The position numbers and the translations under genes are program-made. A model generated the notes under the pieces. That model worked only from the letters and a program-made list of their open reading frames with translations, did not search any database and was not told the DNA's origin. Below are positions 1 through 8,123 of a stretch of 44,092 nucleotides of DNA, in pieces. The stretch comes from Gammaproteobacteria bacterium (GTDB lineage Bacteria; Pseudomonadota; Gammaproteobacteria; Pseudomonadales; Pseudohongiellaceae), in the NCBI GenBank assembly GCA_026710425.1, contig JAPORB010000200.1, forward strand, positions 1 through 44,092, given 5' to 3'. Within the stretch, counting starts at the first letter, position 1, and each line of letters opens with the position of its first letter.

Positions 1-2
1 AT

Positions 3-908
3 GATCTGGATACAGTCTTCGCCCCGGAGCTGGAAAATCTTAATCGTAACAAGATTCGACGCTGGTATAACGGCTACCACTGGCGGGGAAAAGAGAAACT
101 TTATAATCCGTTTGACATTCTTCTACTTTTCAGAAATCGTGATTTTGATACCTATTGGTTCCAAACCGGCTCGCCGAGGTTTTTGTTCGATACGCTAAAG
201 ACCAGGTCAGTCAACCCTATTGAGTTTGAAAACCTGCTAATTGACAAGACGGTGCTCTCGAACCTTGAAGTGGAAAACATTCCAGCAGAAGCTCTTTTAT
301 TCCAGGCTGGTTATATGACTATTGTGGATGAGCTCCGAGATGGAGGGATGATATTTTACCGGCTCGACTACCCTAATTATGAGGTAGAGTTCAGCCTCAA
401 CAACCAGCTACTTGCTAATCTTGACAATAGAGGCAAGGTACCCCTTGCTGAGGGTCAAAGTCTCAAGTCATGCCTGGAAGCGCATGACTTTGAGTCCTTT
501 GCCGAGCAGTTCAGGACTTGGCTTGCCAGCATTCCCTATCAGTGGCATATCAAAAATGATTTGGCACGCTACGAAGCCTGGTATTCCTCCCTCCTCTTGA
601 TGTGCTTGCGTACCGCCAGCGTGGAGGTGCGCGCAGAGGAATCCGTAAGCCATGGACGATCTGACATGGTGATTGATCTTGGTAAAGAGATTTTCATTCT
701 GGAGTTCAAGGTGGTGGAAAGTCAGGATGAAGTAGAGTCGAAGCTAAAAGCAGCCTTCGACCAAATACGAAAGCGTGGCTATGCGAACAAATATCGAGAT
801 AAATCAGTCCATTTGATTGCTATAGTATGTGGGCGCGAGGCACGTAATCTGTTGAAAATATGTGTCGAAGCTATTGACTCTATGAATAGTGATACAGTAA
901 AAACCTGA
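3..908 (+). CDS. AAA-ATPase-like / PD-(D/E)XK nuclease family protein, 5' end outside the window
   Basis: The reading frame is open from the left edge (codons begin at base 3) and aligns codon for codon with residues 228 onward of the complete gene at 1135-2715, so this is the C-terminal 301 residues of a longer protein. The ATG at 183 is internal and not a real start. The visible part covers the end of the ATPase-like domain and the C-terminal nuclease-like domain: the motif D...LEFKVV (an aspartate, then E-x-K) is the PD-(D/E)XK active-site pattern. Proteins of this build (AAA-ATPase_like plus DUF1703 families) are common as paralogous expansions in bacteria; their function is not established. 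Similarity to the next gene is about 85-90% by eye until the last 15 residues, where the two diverge. The P-loop half cannot be seen. Confidence 0.85.
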   Translation, partial: DLDTVFAPELENLNRNKIRRWYNGYHWRGKEKLYNPFDILLLFRNRDFDTYWFQTGSPRFLFDTLKTRSVNPIEFENLLIDKTVLSNLEVENIPAEALLFQAGYMTIVDELRDGGMIFYRLDYPNYEVEFSLNNQLLANLDNRGKVPLAEGQSLKSCLEAHDFESFAEQFRTWLASIPYQWHIKNDLARYEAWYSSLLLMCLRTASVEVRAEESVSHGRSDMVIDLGKEIFILEFKVVESQDEVESKLKAAFDQIRKRGYANKYRDKSVHLIAIVCGREARNLLKICVEAIDSMNSDTVKT

Positions 909-1083
909 GACATTTTCTAATGTCTATTAGTGATTAATCTGGAATGAGGAATTTAGCTAGTGTTTAGTCAATCAAAGAATGATGGATGAACACGCTTCGG
1001 TTTAACTGACTGCCTTGCTAATCAGAGCATGTGAATGATTCCATCTATGCGAAAAATATCCATTGACTTAACACTAGTAGCTA

Positions 1084-1112
1084 ATCACTGATAGCGATAA
1101 CTATCACTGATA
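1084..1112 (+). promoter_or_regulatory. two operator-like near-palindromes upstream of the second ATPase gene
   Basis: The 10-mer ATCACTGATA occurs twice (1084-1093 and 1103-1112), 19 bases apart. The second lies in TATCACTGATA, whose arms TATCA and TGATA are perfectly complementary about one central base. The pair ends 22 bases before the ATG at 1135. The core TATCA-N-TGATA is the core of known TetR-type operators; that a TetR protein binds here is inference. No good -35/-10 pair was found around it. Confidence 0.35.
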
Positions 1113-1134
1113 TAGTAAATAGAGCATAAGATTC

Positions 1135-2715
1135 ATGAATAAAAAATATCTCCCGGTAGGTATTCAGGATTTTAAAACCATCCGAGATGGTGGCTTCTAT
1201 TATGTTGATAAAACTGCACAGATTTTGCATTTGGTGGAGCATGGCAGAAATTATTTCCTGTCCCGGCCCCGCCGTTTTGGCAAGAGCCTTTTGCTGGATA
1301 CGTTTCAGGAGCTTTTTGAGTGTAATGAGCCATTGTTTCGAGGGCTTCACGTTCATAACCACTGGGATTGGGCTAATAAACGCCTTGTGGTCCGGCTTAG
1401 TTTTGATGGCAGGCATAGAGGTCCTGAGGATATAGAGCGAACTGTTCTCAAACAGCTAAAAATCATTGAACATAACGCAGGTCTTAAGGCAATTCCTGGC
1501 GAAACTGCACAGGAATTTCTGCTTCACTTGCTGGACCGCCTCCATCGGGCTTCTGGCAAGAAGGTCGTGGTACTGGTGGACGAGTACGACAAACCGATAC
1601 TGGATGTCATTGATAATAAAGAGATGGCTACTGCCAATCGGGATCTTTTAGGCGGGATCTATGGCATTATCAAAGGTAGTGCCAGAAATGTGCACTTTGT
1701 CTTTGTCACTGGGGTGAGTATGTTCTCCAAAGTCAGTATGTTTTCTTACCTCAACAATTTGGACAACATTAGTCTAGAACCTGACTATGCTACGATTTGT
1801 GGGTATACGGACAATGATCTGGATACAGTTTTCGCACCGGAGTTGGAAGGACTTGATCGTAACGAAATCCGTCGCTGGTATAATGGCTACCACTGGCGAG
1901 GAGAGGAAAAGCTTTATAATCCGTTTGATGTTCTTCTGCTATTCAAGAAACGCGATTTTGATGCATACTGGTTCGAAACCGGATCGCCGAGATTTTTATT
2001 CGAAACACTCAAGGCTAGGTCAGTCAACCCAATAGAGTTTGAAAACCAGCTGATTGACAAGACGGTACTCTCGAACATTGAAGTGGAAAACATTCCGGCC
2101 GAAGCCCTTTTGTTCCAAGCTGGTTATATGACCATTGTGGATGAGTTCCGTGATGGCGGGATGGTATTCTATCGACTGGACTATCCCAATTATGAGGTTG
2201 AGTTCAGTCTTAATAACCAATTGCTTGCTAATCTTGACAATAGAGGCAAGGTCCCTCTTGCCGAAGGTAAAAGTTTCAAGTCATGCCTTGAAACGCATGA
2301 TTTTGAGGCCTTTGCTGACCAGCTCAGGACTTGGCTTGCCAGCATTCCATATCAATGGCACATCAAAAATGATTTGGCACGCTACGAAGCTTGGTATTTA
2401 TCCCTTCTCTTGATGTGCTTGCGTACCGCCAGCGTTGAGGTGCGCGCAGAGGAATCCATAAGCCATGGTCGATACGACATGGTGATTGATTTCGGTGAAG
2501 AGATTTTCATTCTGGAGTTCAAGGTGGTGAAAAGTCAGGATGAGGTAGAAGCTAAGTTGGTAGCAGCCTTCGACCAAATGCGAAAGAAAGGCTATGCGAA
2601 CAAATATCGGGATAAATCAATCCATCTGATTGCCGTGGTCTGTGGAAGCGAGGCACGGAATCTTCTGGAAATAAAAGCCGAAGCATTTGACGCTCCGCAG
2701 CATAACAGCCCTTAA
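1135..2715 (+). CDS. AAA-ATPase-like protein with C-terminal PD-(D/E)XK nuclease-like domain
   Basis: A 526-residue protein of the AAA-ATPase_like (PF09820) plus PD-(D/E)XK (PF08011/DUF1703) architecture. Residues 8-24 carry the family's opening pattern (GIQDF...GGFYYVDKT). Residues 44-54 are a Walker A-like loop, RPRRFGKSLLL, and residues 144-152 a Walker B-like VVVLVDEYD. The C-terminal domain has D448 and E461-x-K463, matching the nuclease core. Length is normal for the family. The gene at 3-908 is a close tandem paralogue; the pair probably arose by duplication. The ATG has no strong ribosome-binding site, but family alignment supports it. Such genes are often linked to mobile or accessory regions; cellular role and true substrate are unknown, so a nuclease activity is only inferred from the motif. 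Confidence 0.88.
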   Translation: MNKKYLPVGIQDFKTIRDGGFYYVDKTAQILHLVEHGRNYFLSRPRRFGKSLLLDTFQELFECNEPLFRGLHVHNHWDWANKRLVVRLSFDGRHRGPEDIERTVLKQLKIIEHNAGLKAIPGETAQEFLLHLLDRLHRASGKKVVVLVDEYDKPILDVIDNKEMATANRDLLGGIYGIIKGSARNVHFVFVTGVSMFSKVSMFSYLNNLDNISLEPDYATICGYTDNDLDTVFAPELEGLDRNEIRRWYNGYHWRGEEKLYNPFDVLLLFKKRDFDAYWFETGSPRFLFETLKARSVNPIEFENQLIDKTVLSNIEVENIPAEALLFQAGYMTIVDEFRDGGMVFYRLDYPNYEVEFSLNNQLLANLDNRGKVPLAEGKSFKSCLETHDFEAFADQLRTWLASIPYQWHIKNDLARYEAWYLSLLLMCLRTASVEVRAEESISHGRYDMVIDFGEEIFILEFKVVKSQDEVEAKLVAAFDQMRKKGYANKYRDKSIHLIAVVCGSEARNLLEIKAEAFDAPQHNSP

Positions 2716-2730
2716 TTCCTGAGGGCATCA

Positions 2731-2751
2731 GCTGTAACGATCCATTACAGC
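2731..2751 (+). terminator. hairpin just after the ATPase/nuclease gene, possible terminator
   Basis: A perfect 7-base stem (GCTGTAA / TTACAGC) with a 7-base loop begins 15 bases past the stop codon. It lacks a T-run, so it would be a weak or Rho-assisted terminator at best. Confidence 0.3.
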
Positions 2752-3156
2752 ACAGTTATTGAGCACTGGCAGTATGTTGGTTGCATTGAAAACGGTCAAG
2801 ATAACCAGGTGCCATGGATAGTATTCAGTAAGATTTATGTTTATTTCGGGCAGAAATGATTGATGAATGAGGCATTAGTCTGCTTTGGAGCTACTGGCCT
2901 AAGAAGTTATATGACCCCACTAAAGATCAATGTTGAAAGTAGATTTGTGGAAAATGTTAATTCCGATAAGGAAGAATAGTTACTTCAATCCTTTCTAGAC
3001 AATGGCTAGTACTGCCAAAAATGCAGCATGCCCAATCTGTTAGGATAGGCAATGAACCGAGTTTTCGGATAAGTGTACCGGGAAGTCTTTTGTGGTAAAA
3101 AGATAACTCAATGCTTGAGCCTCCCAAACAACCTGGAAATTTATAATCAGCAGGAA
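2752..3156. other. spacer with no recognisable gene
   Basis: About 400 bases between the ATPase/nuclease gene and the convergent end of prpD. No frame gives a recognisable protein, and apart from the hairpin before it I see no clear signal. Confidence 0.5.
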
Positions 3157-4605
3157 TCAGATTGTCAGCATAGACATGAACTCATGCACAGGGGTCTGCT
3201 CAAGTCGCTCTTGATTCTTACATAGATTGAAAATAGCTTCGGCACGGCTAGCTGGAAAGCGAGTAGCCAGATTAGCCTTAAACTTGGCCTCAAGCAATGG
3301 GATTCCTTCTTTGCGTCGCCGCCGATGGCCTACCGGGTAATGGATTTCAACCCTGTCCGAACAACTGCCATCCTTAAAATAGACCTGTAGGGCATTGGCA
3401 ATTGAGCGTTTCTCCGGTTCCAGGTATTCCTTGGTATAGGTGGGATTCTCATGAATTTCCATTTTGGCCCTGAGTTCATCAATGATTGGGTGGGCTGAGT
3501 GGAAACTGTCTTCATAATGCTCAGCCACCAAATTTCCAAAAACCAGTGGTACAGCTATCATGTATTGCAGGCAATGGTCCCGGTCGGCAGGGTTATTCAG
3601 TGGTCCTACTTTAGAGATGATTCGAATCGCTGATTCATGAGTGTGAATCACAATCTTTTCAATCTCTCCCAACCGATTTTTTACTTGGGAATGCAGTTGG
3701 ACAGCAGCCTCGGCAGCTGTTTGTGAATGAAACTCGGCGGGAAACGAAATTTTGAACAGGATATTCTCCATCACATAGGTGCCATAAGACATAGGGAAAG
3801 AGAAATGTTTTCCCTTGAAGCATACATCGTAAAACCCCCAGGTCGGAGCTGTCAGCACTCCAGGATAGCCAATTTCACCACGCAGAGTCAGGTCGGCCAG
3901 ACGGACTGCACGGGAAGTAGCATCCCCGGCGGCCCAGGATTTGCGGGGGCCCGCATTAGGAGCATGACGATAGGTACGAAGGGAGGAACCATCCAGCCAG
4001 GCTTGGGAGAGGGCGGCAATGACCTGTTCTTTGGACCCACCGAGCATATGCGTGGCGACTGCGGTAGAGGCAACTCTTACCAGCAATACATGGCATAGCC
4101 CCACACGGTTAAAGCTGTTTTCCAGAGCCAGAACTCCTTGTATTTCGTGGGCCTTGATCATGGCGGTGAGAACATCGCGAATCAACAAGGGTGATTCTCC
4201 TTTAGTCACGGCGCACTGTGAGAGGTAATCCGCCACGGCCAAGATAGCACCAAGATTATCTGAGGGGTGTCCCCATTCTGCGGCCAACCAGGTATCGTTA
4301 TAGTCCAGCCAGCGAATGATGCAACCGATATCCCAAGCTGCTTTCACCGGGTCAAGCCGGTATTGAGTCCCTGGAACCCGAGCTCCATTTGGCACCATCG
4401 TGCCCTCTACCAGTGGCCCAAGAAGTTTGGTGCATTCCGGAAAACGCAAGGCTAAAAAACCACAACCCAGTGTATCCATTAGGCAATTGCGTGCGGTTTC
4501 AAAGGCTTCGGTCGAGGTAATTTCGGCTTCGCAAACATAATTTGCAATATCTACCAACACCTGATCTGGTGCTGGTCGCTTGTTAAGGTCAACATTAGTG
4601 CTCAT
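3157..4605 (-). CDS. prpD: 2-methylcitrate dehydratase
   Basis: PrpD removes water from 2-methylcitrate to give 2-methylaconitate in the cytoplasmic methylcitrate cycle, which oxidises propionyl-CoA to pyruvate and succinate. The 482-residue protein matches PrpD of the MmgE/PrpD family along its length: near the N-terminus [12 protein letters not shown] and [10 protein letters not shown], then [19 protein letters not shown], and near the C-terminus [11 protein letters not shown]. An open frame extends 21 codons further upstream to a GTG at 4668, but the ATG at 4605 gives the usual PrpD length (about 483) and is preferred. It is the last gene of the prpB-prpC-prpD series, 162 bases after prpC. 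The operon carries prpD rather than the acnD/prpF alternative, so hydration of 2-methylaconitate would fall to an aconitase elsewhere. Confidence 0.95.
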   Translation of the reverse strand: MSTNVDLNKRPAPDQVLVDIANYVCEAEITSTEAFETARNCLMDTLGCGFLALRFPECTKLLGPLVEGTMVPNGARVPGTQYRLDPVKAAWDIGCIIRWLDYNDTWLAAEWGHPSDNLGAILAVADYLSQCAVTKGESPLLIRDVLTAMIKAHEIQGVLALENSFNRVGLCHVLLVRVASTAVATHMLGGSKEQVIAALSQAWLDGSSLRTYRHAPNAGPRKSWAAGDATSRAVRLADLTLRGEIGYPGVLTAPTWGFYDVCFKGKHFSFPMSYGTYVMENILFKISFPAEFHSQTAAEAAVQLHSQVKNRLGEIEKIVIHTHESAIRIISKVGPLNNPADRDHCLQYMIAVPLVFGNLVAEHYEDSFHSAHPIIDELRAKMEIHENPTYTKEYLEPEKRSIANALQVYFKDGSCSDRVEIHYPVGHRRRRKEGIPLLEAKFKANLATRFPASRAEAIFNLCKNQERLEQTPVHEFMSMLTI

Positions 4606-4767
4606 AGTAAGCTCATCAAAAAGTAATTTTATTGTTGGTCTGTAAATTGAATCGGACGATACTGGCACACAAGACGAGCGAGTGTCGGATCATCGGTTTC
4701 CCTGCCAGGGACAGGTTGGTGAATTAGCATTGTTTTGCCGAATTGGCTGCGATAGCTCACGAAACTG

Positions 4768-5892
4768 CTAACGATCTGCTATATCCACCCAGTCTGCCGA
4801 CTCCGGTCCAGTATAGCCTGCACTGGGTCTGATAATCCGGTTATTGTCCCGTTGCTCTTTTACATGTGCCGCCCAGCCGCTCAACCGGGACATCACAAAA
4901 ATAGGGGTAAACAACTTGGTCGGAATGCCCATGAAATGGTAAGTCGACGCATGAAAGAAATCTGCATTGCAGAACAGCTTTTTTTCACGCCACATTACTT
5001 CCTCACAGCGCAGAGAAAGCGGATAAAGCACCTTGTCTCCCACATGTTCAGACAGCTTTTTTGACCAAGCCTTGATGATGGCATTACGAGGATCTGATTC
5101 ACGGTAAATAGCATGCCCGAACCCCATGATTTTCTCTTTTCGAGACAGCATGCCGAGAATCCCTTGCTCGGCCTCATCCGGGCTTTGCCATTGACTAATC
5201 ATGGCCATAGCCGCCTCATTGGCACCACCATGCAGGGGACCGCGCAAAGTACCGATTGCTGCTGCGATGCTACTGTGAAGGTCGGACAGGGTAGAGGCGC
5301 AGACGCGGGCAGCAAATGTTGAGGCATTGAACTCATGCTCGGCATAAAGAATCAGCGAGACATGCATAACCCGGGTAAGCAATTCAATGGGGTTTTCATC
5401 ATAAAGCATGTGAAGAAAATGCCCCCCTATTGAATCGTCATCTAGGGCTGTGTCAATGCGAACACCATCGTGTGAGTAACGATACCAGTAGCAGATAATG
5501 GAAGGAAACACAGCGAGCAGGCGATCGATAGCCTGATCTTGATGAGAAAAATCCACTTCGGTCTCCAGCACGCCAAGCATAGAGCAGCCCGTTCGCATTA
5601 CATCCATCGGGTGGGCATCGGCGGGAATCCGCTCCAGCACATCCTTCAGTGGTTGAGGCAGAGTCCGTAGATTTTTGATCTTGCTTATATAGGTATCCAA
5701 CTGCTTCTGTGTTGGCAGGGCACCGTAAAGCAACAGGTATGCTACCTCTTCAAAGCTGGCTTTCTCGGCCAGCACACTAATGTCATAACCGCGGTAAGTT
5801 AGGCCAGTACCAGTTACCCCTACCGTACAAAGGGCTGTCTCACCTGCTTCTTGACCGCGAAGTCCGGTATTCCCGACTTTCGTTTCTGCCAT
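4768..5892 (-). CDS. prpC: 2-methylcitrate synthase
   Basis: A citrate synthase family enzyme of 374 residues that condenses propionyl-CoA with oxaloacetate to 2-methylcitrate. The catalytic triad of the family is visible: H221 in GPLHGGANEAAM, H260 in MGFGHAIYRESDPRN and D311 in CNADFFHASTYHFMGIP. The short length and the wording of these motifs fit PrpC rather than the longer GltA citrate synthase. The ATG at 5892 is preceded by a GGGAG/AAGAG purine stretch. It follows prpB after 157 bases, a spacing that leaves room for the GGTAA-N2-TTACC site at 6028-6039 and possibly an internal promoter. Neighbours prpB and prpD confirm the pathway. Confidence 0.95.
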   Translation of the reverse strand: MAETKVGNTGLRGQEAGETALCTVGVTGTGLTYRGYDISVLAEKASFEEVAYLLLYGALPTQKQLDTYISKIKNLRTLPQPLKDVLERIPADAHPMDVMRTGCSMLGVLETEVDFSHQDQAIDRLLAVFPSIICYWYRYSHDGVRIDTALDDDSIGGHFLHMLYDENPIELLTRVMHVSLILYAEHEFNASTFAARVCASTLSDLHSSIAAAIGTLRGPLHGGANEAAMAMISQWQSPDEAEQGILGMLSRKEKIMGFGHAIYRESDPRNAIIKAWSKKLSEHVGDKVLYPLSLRCEEVMWREKKLFCNADFFHASTYHFMGIPTKLFTPIFVMSRLSGWAAHVKEQRDNNRIIRPSAGYTGPESADWVDIADR

Positions 5893-6027
5893 GGTTTACT
5901 CTTTTCTCCCGGACCTGCTCCCGCTAAGGAGAGGATCCTGCTTAGTCAATAAGTTATGTACAAATGATAGAATCGTCGACGTTTACTACACACTTTGCGA
6001 ATTGTGTCAGTTCTTTGTCCTGGTGGT

Positions 6028-6039
6028 GGTAAAATTACC
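6028..6039. promoter_or_regulatory. GGTAA-N2-TTACC site between prpB and prpC, candidate operator
   Basis: The 12-mer GGTAAAATTACC has complementary 5-base arms around a 2-base centre. Its first half, GGTAAAAT, recurs in the gntR promoter region at 7684 and 7723, and as the variant GGTAAAAA on the minus strand at 7668-7675. This suggests one regulator, most simply the GntR protein of the operon, binding both places. Binding is inferred, not shown. Confidence 0.4.
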
Positions 6040-6049
6040 TAAAATCGGG

Positions 6050-6955
6050 CTAAAGTGCCCGAACATTCTGATCAGTTTCCTGATTCTCATAAAGGCGGTC
6101 CAGCTTCTTCTCATAGGCATGGTAGCCGAGGACCTCATAAAGCTGATCGCGGGTTTGCATTCGTTCCACTATGGCAGTTTGATCGCCATTGATTGCAATG
6201 GTTTCGTAAACTTCTAATGCCGCCTTGCTCATTGCACGAAAGGCACTGAGGGGATACAGTGCTATGGCAACACCCGCTGCCGCCAGCTGTTTGCCATTGA
6301 ACAGTGGTGTCTTACCGAACTCTGTAATGTTAGCGAGGACTGGCACCTCAACCGCTTCCGCAAATTTTTGGTACTGTTCCAGCTCTTGTACAGCCTCTGG
6401 AAATATGGCATCCGCTCCTGCCTCCACAAAGGCCACCGTTCGTTCAATCGCAGCATCCATACCCTCTACCGCAAGTGCATCAGTACGCGCCATAATCATG
6501 AAGTTGTCATCCATTCGGGCATCAGCGGCTGCCTTAACTCGGTCAACCATCTCACTCTGGGGGACAATCGCTTTATTTGGTCGGTGGCCGCATCGTTTTT
6601 GTGCTACCTGGTCTTCGATATGTACCGCTGCTGCACCAGATTTTTCCATCGCTCTAATCGTACGGGCGATATTAAAGGCACCTCCCCATCCAGTATCAAT
6701 ATCCACTAGCAGAGGTAAATCCGTGGCATTGCATAACCGCTCCACATCCGCAATTACATCATTTAGACTTGTAATGCCGAGGTCAGGCAGACCATAGGAT
6801 GCATTGGCAACGCCACCTCCAGATAAATATAGTGCCTTATGGCCAGCGGCTTCGGCCAGCATGGCGCAGTAGGCGTTAATGGCACCGACAACTTGTAAAG
6901 GTTTGTTGGTTTGCAGAGCTTGGCGAAACCGTTTACCCGGTGTAATCTTGTTCAT
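6050..6955 (-). CDS. prpB: 2-methylisocitrate lyase
   Basis: PrpB splits 2-methylisocitrate into pyruvate and succinate, the last step of the methylcitrate cycle. The 301-residue protein belongs to the isocitrate lyase/PEP mutase superfamily. The signature KRCGH (residues 120-124, catalytic C122) is intact within [18 protein letters not shown], and D85 and D87 in VDIDTGWGG are the metal-binding acids. The length is close to that of E. coli PrpB. The start ATG overlaps the end of the upstream gntR gene by four bases (ATGA), so the two are co-transcribed and probably translationally coupled. Confidence 0.96.
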   Translation of the reverse strand: MNKITPGKRFRQALQTNKPLQVVGAINAYCAMLAEAAGHKALYLSGGGVANASYGLPDLGITSLNDVIADVERLCNATDLPLLVDIDTGWGGAFNIARTIRAMEKSGAAAVHIEDQVAQKRCGHRPNKAIVPQSEMVDRVKAAADARMDDNFMIMARTDALAVEGMDAAIERTVAFVEAGADAIFPEAVQELEQYQKFAEAVEVPVLANITEFGKTPLFNGKQLAAAGVAIALYPLSAFRAMSKAALEVYETIAINGDQTAIVERMQTRDQLYEVLGYHAYEKKLDRLYENQETDQNVRAL

Positions 6956-7677
6956 AACTGCTCCTGAGAAATGTCTCCATTTTGGGGCTGATGTTGAGAA
7001 AGCAGGGTGGAACGAGCATTGGCAATATGGCGCCGCATCAGCAGTTCCGCCAGCTCACCATCCTTCCCCTCAATGGCATCAACTATCTGGTAATGTTCCC
7101 GAAACGCCCGCTCGTGTCTAGAAGGCTGGGCACTGGTACGGGCCCGACACAGTTTGAGCAGGTAGTAAAGTTCGCCGCACAGTAGCTCAAAAAGCCGCTG
7201 ATTTTCGCTCAGGCGAACAATGAGGTAATGAAAATCCACATCTCCCTCGTGCTGGTAGGATTGCTGCCAGCTGGCGGATTGCATCTGTTGTTCCTGTCTG
7301 GCCAGCAACTCTCTTAGTGCGGTGCAACTTTCTGGGGTAGATCTGTCAGCAGCCAGGCGACAGGCCAATCCTTCTAGAGATTCCCTAATTTCGTAAATTT
7401 CAAGCACTTGGGACTTGTTAAGAGACACAACTCTGGCACCGGCATTAGGTCGTATTTCGACCAGCTTGCAGCCTTCAAGCCGACGAATGGCTTCTCGCAG
7501 GGGTCCCCGACTTATGCCATAGCTGTTAGCGAGTTGGGGTTCGTTAATTTTGGAGCCTGAGGCAATATCACCCTTGACAATAGCCGTTCGCAGTTGCATG
7601 AACACATCATCCGCCAAGGTTTGGCATTTTGTATCCTTAAGAGAGGAATCGAGAGATATGTCAACAATTTTTACCAT
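6952..7677 (-). CDS. GntR family transcriptional regulator (FCD type) of the prp operon
   Basis: A 241-residue GntR/FadR-like regulator. The N-terminal winged helix-turn-helix spans about residues 20-90 ([25 protein letters not shown]), followed by an all-helical FCD ligand-binding domain (about 95-225), whose conserved Asp/His positions are present ([18 protein letters not shown]). It is the first gene of the operon and overlaps prpB by four bases, so it almost certainly regulates propionate use, with 2-methylcitrate or a related acid as likely effector. The ATG at 7677 lacks a clear ribosome-binding site and lies at the edge of an inverted-repeat arm, so the true start could be slightly downstream. 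In gammaproteobacteria this local GntR replaces the sigma-54 PrpR of enterics. Confidence 0.88.
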   Translation of the reverse strand: MVKIVDISLDSSLKDTKCQTLADDVFMQLRTAIVKGDIASGSKINEPQLANSYGISRGPLREAIRRLEGCKLVEIRPNAGARVVSLNKSQVLEIYEIRESLEGLACRLAADRSTPESCTALRELLARQEQQMQSASWQQSYQHEGDVDFHYLIVRLSENQRLFELLCGELYYLLKLCRARTSAQPSRHERAFREHYQIVDAIEGKDGELAELLMRRHIANARSTLLSQHQPQNGDISQEQL

Positions 7678-7738
7678 TGTAGGGGTAAAATAACTTATAA
7701 ACTGGCAAAATACCAGCTTTTTGGTAAAATTGTTGACA
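7659..7738. promoter_or_regulatory. prp operon control region with a long split inverted repeat
   Basis: Left arm TGTCAACAATTTTTACC (7659-7675) and right arm GGTAAAATTGTTGACA (7723-7738) are complementary except for one extra base in the A/T run. The left arm overlaps the gntR start codon. Each arm contains TTGTTGACA, close to the TTGT-N2-ACAA pattern of GntR/VanR-type operators. A further GGTAAAAT lies at 7684-7691, and a short CTGG...CCAG palindrome at 7702-7716 between the arms. The arrangement suggests autoregulation by looping or paired dimers. No convincing -35/-10 pair was found. Confidence 0.5.
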
Positions 7739-8123
7739 AATTAAGCCGTTCCGGCTTGATGTCTCCTCCCCGAGTCAGATCGGTAGCTGATACTGACAAC
7801 AGCTGAAACCTAATCGGGATGTTTACCGTGCTCCTCCAGGTCAGTTATGGTGGAATTTGGATTGTGGTGATTTTCAGTATGCCAGCGACAATAAGTTATG
7901 GCGTGGAAAAGTTAAAAAGGGCAGCCAATTAGGTTTGGATTATGCTACAGTTTGTCCGTACATTGGCCATGCACTAAAATCATTTGTTCGGTAGATTCTT
8001 GGTGGCAGATTCAGACATGATATTGACCCAGATCATTGTGATCCGGGCACAAATAAAAATTAATTTAATCGCTCTTGGAATATAGTTGGCTTAATGTGCA
8101 AATTCGGGTAATAGCAAGAAGTT
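7739..8123. other. spacer with a small hairpin and a possible gene relic
   Basis: AAGCCG-TTC-CGGCTT (7743-7757) is a perfect 6-base stem with a 3-base loop. From about 7797 to 7994 one plus-strand frame stays open without an ATG and reads like protein (fragments WWNLDCGDFQYASDNKLWRG and LGLDYATVCPYIGHALKSF) before a stop. I do not recognise it; it may be a relic or chance. The last 100 bases are AT-rich and probably hold the promoter of the next operon. Confidence 0.35.

Noticed and set aside
183..908. A gene starting at the ATG at 183
   Set aside because: The frame is open to the left edge and aligns with the middle of the paralogue at 1135-2715, so 183 is an internal methionine of a longer gene.
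7743..7757. A terminator at the AAGCCG-TTC-CGGCTT hairpin
   Set aside because: No T-run follows on either strand and no gene ends here; more likely incidental or an operator part.
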